Below are positions 5,739 to 8,460 of a stretch of 8,460 nt of DNA, piece after piece; within the stretch, counting starts at the first letter, position 1, and each line of letters begins with the position of its first letter. The translations under genes and the position numbers were made by a program. The stretch is from NCBI GenBank assembly GCA_003152255.1, contig PLZT01000241.1:2150-10609 (forward strand), in the 5' to 3' direction. A model generated the notes under the pieces. It was given only the letters and a program-made list of their open reading frames with translations. It was not told where the DNA came from and ran no database searches. The stretch is from Methylocystaceae bacterium (GTDB lineage Bacteria; Pseudomonadota; Alphaproteobacteria; Rhizobiales; Beijerinckiaceae).

Positions 5739-7166
5739 TTGCGCGCTCCCCAGACGAAGAGTGCGCGGGGCGTCTCGTTGGCGGCTTTTTCCGTTCGGCT
5801 CGACGCCCGCGTCGCGCTCGAAGCGAGCGCGTATGGTGAAATCACGGCCTGTTTCCATGGCTACTCCGTCAGTCTCGGAACGTTCAGCGCAGCCGCGGCC
5901 GATCGCGCGCGGAAACTGCGAAAAGGTCTGCCGTTCGCCGCCTTCGCGTCCAACAGAGGGAATATCGACAAGGAGATCAATCTGCTGGTGCGGCGCTTGG
6001 CGAAGCGCGGTCTCTTGGAGTTCCGCCTCGGCGCCTCGCGCGGCGGCGAGGATCTCGTCATCATAGAACCCCAGACGTCCGATTATTGGCCCGAAACTCG
6101 GCCGCTCGCCACTAGGGACGCGCTTGTCCTGTCGCGGTTCGCCTATATGCGACGGCGCGGCGACGAACTGGTTTTGGAATCGCCGCGCGCCGGCGCTTTG
6201 TTCAAAATATACGATCCGAAGATCGCAACAGCCCTGGCCATGTTGTCCAGGCCCCAGCAAATCAAGCGTCTGCGACGGCAGGACGGGTTTCCGGGAATGG
6301 CGCTTCTCGCTTTGCTCACGGATTGCCAAATCCTGTTGAAAACGAGTGACGGAAAAAGTCCGCGGCCCGCCGGGGGCGACAGCGATCTCGCTCTTTGGGA
6401 ATTTCACGATCTTCTGTTCCATGCCCGCAGCACGGAAGGCCGACACGCCAACCCGCTGGGCGGAACCTACCCCCACGTCGGCGTCATTTCTCCGCTGCCG
6501 GCGCTGCGGCCCGGCTGGCCCGGACAGAAAATCGATCTGCCGGATCCCGGGGCGCTCTCGCCGTTCGCGAAGCTTCTGCGAGAACGTCGCTCGACGCGCG
6601 GCTTCGACGACCAGCGACCGATCGCATTGGACGAGCTCTCGCGGTTCCTCGACGGCACGGCGCGCGTGCTGTCGAGATGGAACGACGCGGCGGACCTTGA
6701 CGACGGCGGCCATACGGTCAGGCCGTATCCTTGCGCGGGCGCGAGTTACGAGCTTGAACTCTATCTCGCTGTCGACAAATGCGAAGGGCTCGCCCGCGGT
6801 TTCTATCATTATGACGCCGGCGCGCATCTATTGGTGTCGATCGACGCGGCGACGAATGAGTTGGAAGCTCTGCTTGCTGGAGCCACGAATGCAGTGGGCG
6901 CGCCGGCGCCGCCTCAGATACTGATCACGATCAGCGCGCGGTTTGGCCGGATTTCATGGAAATACAGCTCGATCGCCTATTCTTTAATTCTAAAGGATGT
7001 CGGCGCCTTGCTGCAAACCTTCTACCTGATGGCGACCGACATGGGGCTCGGCGGCTGCGCGATCGGGGTAGAGAATATCGATCTGTTCGCGAAGATGACG
7101 GGCATCGAATTTCACGTCGAAGGCCCCGTCGGTCAATTCGCGCTTGGTCGCGGCGCGAAATCGTGA
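5739..7166 (+). CDS. SagB/McbC-type FMN azoline dehydrogenase
   Basis: A 475-residue protein that should oxidise azolines on the precursor to aromatic azoles with FMN. Residues 1-230 form an N-terminal region without a clear catalytic motif, possibly a substrate-binding domain (LVRRLAKRGLLEFRLG, 83-98, is winged-helix-like). About 270-475 is the nitroreductase-fold domain: LRERRSTRGFDD (280-291) for phosphate contacts, RPYPCAGASYELELYL (328-343) equivalent to the PSGG segment of SagB proteins, SWKYSSIAYSLILKDVG (406-422), and GLGGCAIG (436-443). Lys408-Tyr409 align with the catalytic Lys-Tyr pair known in microcin B17 McbC, supporting true dehydrogenase function. TTG 5739 is the first usable start: the frame is open from 5661 with no ATG, GTG or TTG before it, and GAGG at 5730-5733 sits five bases upstream. 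It begins 13 bp after the YcaO stop, so coupled translation is likely. It ends 24 bp from the convergent VOC gene, with no hairpin in the gap. Confidence 0.9.
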   Translation: MRAPQTKSARGVSLAAFSVRLDARVALEASAYGEITACFHGYSVSLGTFSAAAADRARKLRKGLPFAAFASNRGNIDKEINLLVRRLAKRGLLEFRLGASRGGEDLVIIEPQTSDYWPETRPLATRDALVLSRFAYMRRRGDELVLESPRAGALFKIYDPKIATALAMLSRPQQIKRLRRQDGFPGMALLALLTDCQILLKTSDGKSPRPAGGDSDLALWEFHDLLFHARSTEGRHANPLGGTYPHVGVISPLPALRPGWPGQKIDLPDPGALSPFAKLLRERRSTRGFDDQRPIALDELSRFLDGTARVLSRWNDAADLDDGGHTVRPYPCAGASYELELYLAVDKCEGLARGFYHYDAGAHLLVSIDAATNELEALLAGATNAVGAPAPPQILITISARFGRISWKYSSIAYSLILKDVGALLQTFYLMATDMGLGGCAIGVENIDLFAKMTGIEFHVEGPVGQFALGRGAKS

Positions 7167-7190
7167 CGTTTCGAGTGACGAGCGCGGACT

Positions 7191-8018
7191 CTATTTGTCT
7201 CGCGCCGCGCCGGAAGGGCCGCGCCGCACGGAATATCCGATCGCTTTGCGGCGGCGCCGCTCCAGCAGCGCGAATATGGCGCCCTGAGGATCGGCGCAAT
7301 GCGCGATCCGGGCCCCGCCAGGCGCTTCGAGCGGGCCATAAAGGATTTGGCCGCCGCGCGCCTCCACGCGGTTCGCAGCCGCCTCGACGTCTGCGACGTT
7401 GAAGTAGTAAAGCCAGAAAGGGTGAGGCAATGTCGGCGGCTTGGTGAACATTCCTCCGATCGTCGTCGCTCCGGCGGCGAAGCCCTGATACGCGCCTAGC
7501 AAACCGACGTGCCCATCGGATTTTCGCCAACGGAAGAGCGCGCTGTAAAAAGCGAACGCCTTCTCCCAGTCGGCGGCGAGCAGTTCGTGCCAGCCCACGC
7601 GACCCGGCGCGCCCAGCCCGGCGAGCGCCTCTTGACGAGGCTTCAGCCCCTTGACCATGGCGAATGTCGCCATCTGCGGATCGGCGACGATCGCAAAGCG
7701 GCTGATGTTGGGCACGTTCGTCGGCGGGACATATACCGTTCCGCCAAACTGCTTGGTCCGCTCCACGGCGTCGTCAACGTTGTCGACTTCGACATATCCA
7801 ATCCAATGCGCCGTCGCGCCCCTCCTTGCGGCCTCCTCAGGCATGCTCATGAGCCCGGCGACGGGAGAATCTCCAGCAGTAAGAAGGCTATAGGTCGAAC
7901 CGGGCATGGAGATCCGCTGCGCGCCCCAGCCGACGACATCCGCGTAAAAGGCCTTAGCCGTATCCACATTTGTCGTCATTAGCTCATACCAGACGAACCG
8001 GCCATGAGACTCGATCAT
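7191..8018 (-). CDS. VOC family protein, two glyoxalase/bleomycin-resistance-fold modules
   Basis: A 275-residue protein built from two vicinal-oxygen-chelate repeats. Module 1 (about 4-125) opens with GRFVWYELMTTNVDTAKAFY and closes with RFAIVADPQMATFAMVKG. Module 2 (about 140-255) opens with GRVGWHELLAADWEKAFAFY and closes with RIAHCADPQGAIFALLE. The paired openings and the repeated ADPQ endings show an internal duplication. It most resembles the two-domain hydrolase/glyoxalase-like group often annotated as a VOC family protein; the substrate is unknown. Start ATG 8018 has GGAG (plus 8026-8029) seven bases upstream. It converges on the dehydrogenase gene, so it is not in the TOMM operon. 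Because VOC proteins include bleomycin-binding resistance proteins, a link to the azole product is imaginable, but this is a very common housekeeping or stress family and independence is the default view. Confidence 0.85.
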   Translation of the reverse strand: MIESHGRFVWYELMTTNVDTAKAFYADVVGWGAQRISMPGSTYSLLTAGDSPVAGLMSMPEEAARRGATAHWIGYVEVDNVDDAVERTKQFGGTVYVPPTNVPNISRFAIVADPQMATFAMVKGLKPRQEALAGLGAPGRVGWHELLAADWEKAFAFYSALFRWRKSDGHVGLLGAYQGFAAGATTIGGMFTKPPTLPHPFWLYYFNVADVEAAANRVEARGGQILYGPLEAPGGARIAHCADPQGAIFALLERRRRKAIGYSVRRGPSGAARDK

Positions 8019-8278
8019 GCTCTTACTCCGTTCGAGCCCGCAAAACGCCGCGGGGCCAGTCTTTGAGGCGACCTAGAGCGAATCTAATAGAGTGCGTTTC
8101 TCATGAAACTCCAGTTCGTAAGCCAGATAAAGGATCCCAATGCGAACGCTTTTTTCCAGCTTTTCCCTCGCGAGTTACGAGCAATTCGATTGCTCTTAGG
8201 AATTGCGCCGCAAGAGAGCTGGCTCCGCTTTTCTGGACAGCGCCCCGCGGAAGCAATTGGATTCCTGCCAAGTTATGC
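8019..8278. other. Intergenic region between VOC gene and IS701 remnant
   Basis: About 260 bases that should hold the VOC gene promoter (minus strand), although no convincing -35/-10 pair is visible. It is less GC-rich than its neighbours. A 70-codon plus-strand frame opens at ATG 8103 and ends at TAG 8315, running into the antisense of the transposase relic, with mixed third-position bases and no clear ribosome site; I do not call it a gene. Confidence 0.4.
8179..8195. repeat. Perfect 7-bp hairpin, GAGCAAT-tcg-ATTGCTC
   Basis: A 17-bp palindrome with a 3-nt centre. No T-run follows on either strand, so it does not look like an intrinsic terminator. It could be an operator or a relic of an insertion-sequence end. 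GCAATT-type motifs recur nearby at 8203-8208 (inverted) and 8253-8258. Confidence 0.4.
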
Positions 8279-8460
8279 TTATGCCGCCGCCGCAATCTTC
8301 CGCGAGACGAAGTAGGCCTCATCGGGCGCGCGGGCATGGCCGCGCGGCGCGACATAGCAGGCGAAGACGCCGATCTGGCGGTTTGTGATCTTGCCCGCCG
8401 AGCCCGTGTATTGCCGCGCGACGCCACAGGACGCGTTGCCCTGTTTCAAGAATCCCGTCT
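8279..8460 (-). pseudogene. IS701 family transposase fragment, running off the window
   Basis: The minus-strand frame entering from the right edge reads [20 protein letters not shown], then [20 protein letters not shown]. This matches the segment after the catalytic (D)ETGFLK motif of IS701-type DDE transposases. The next residues ([19 protein letters not shown], stop at 8279-8281) do not fit the expected IDR-LYLP continuation, so homology ends near 8340 and the C-terminal half with the remaining catalytic residues is missing on this side. 59 codons are visible and the start lies outside the window. It is most likely a truncated relic; the part beyond the window could show how much of the gene survives. 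Confidence 0.75.

Noticed and set aside
5700..6827. 375-codon minus-strand frame across the dehydrogenase gene
   Set aside because: This is a long antisense frame typical of high-GC coding DNA; the plus-strand frame carries all nitroreductase-fold motifs.
8103..8315. 70-codon plus-strand frame at the right end
   Set aside because: It has no clear ribosome site and mixed third-position use, and its end overlaps the antisense of the IS701 relic. Kept only as a note.

Overview
The window is GC-rich DNA that looks alphaproteobacterial, most likely Hyphomicrobiales. The group-4 hydrogenase small subunit, the IS630/IS21/IS3/IS701-type transposase remnants and the codon use fit a Methylocystis-, Bradyrhizobium- or Rhodopseudomonas-like genome. 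That placement rests on recollection of similar proteins, not on a search.

Layout from left to right. Bases 2-496 hold the 3' part of a gene for a HyfI/HycG-type (NuoB-like) [4Fe-4S] hydrogenase subunit. Bases 564-1307 hold a short spermidine-synthase-like Rossmann methyltransferase-fold protein. Bases 1310-2560 are an insertion-sequence graveyard: a frameshifted IS630 transposase, the catalytic-Glu end of an IS21 IstA, and the N-terminus of an IS3 OrfA on the minus strand. A non-coding stretch (2570-2896) with several inverted repeats follows and leads into the main item.

Bases 2897-7166 carry a compact three-gene cassette for a thiazole/oxazole-modified microcin (TOMM, a linear azol(in)e-containing RiPP). 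It comprises a 150-residue precursor whose last 63 residues are 34 Gly and 12 Cys; a 765-residue fused protein with a precursor-binding/E1-like half and a YcaO cyclodehydratase half; and a 475-residue SagB/McbC-type FMN dehydrogenase with a Lys-Tyr pair. The expected pathway is: the leader is bound by the E1-like half, YcaO uses ATP to cyclise Cys (and perhaps Ser) to azolines, and the dehydrogenase oxidises these to azoles. No leader protease, exporter or dedicated immunity gene is visible. A strong hairpin with a nearby T-run sits between the precursor and the YcaO gene and could set a high precursor-to-enzyme ratio.

Convergent to the cassette, 7191-8018 (minus) encodes a two-module VOC (glyoxalase/bleomycin-resistance fold) protein. 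The right edge (8279-8460, minus) is an IS701-type transposase remnant. The cassette is therefore bracketed by IS debris, which suggests an accessory region acquired or rearranged by mobile elements. The precursor and its intergenic hairpin are the most interesting parts of the window.
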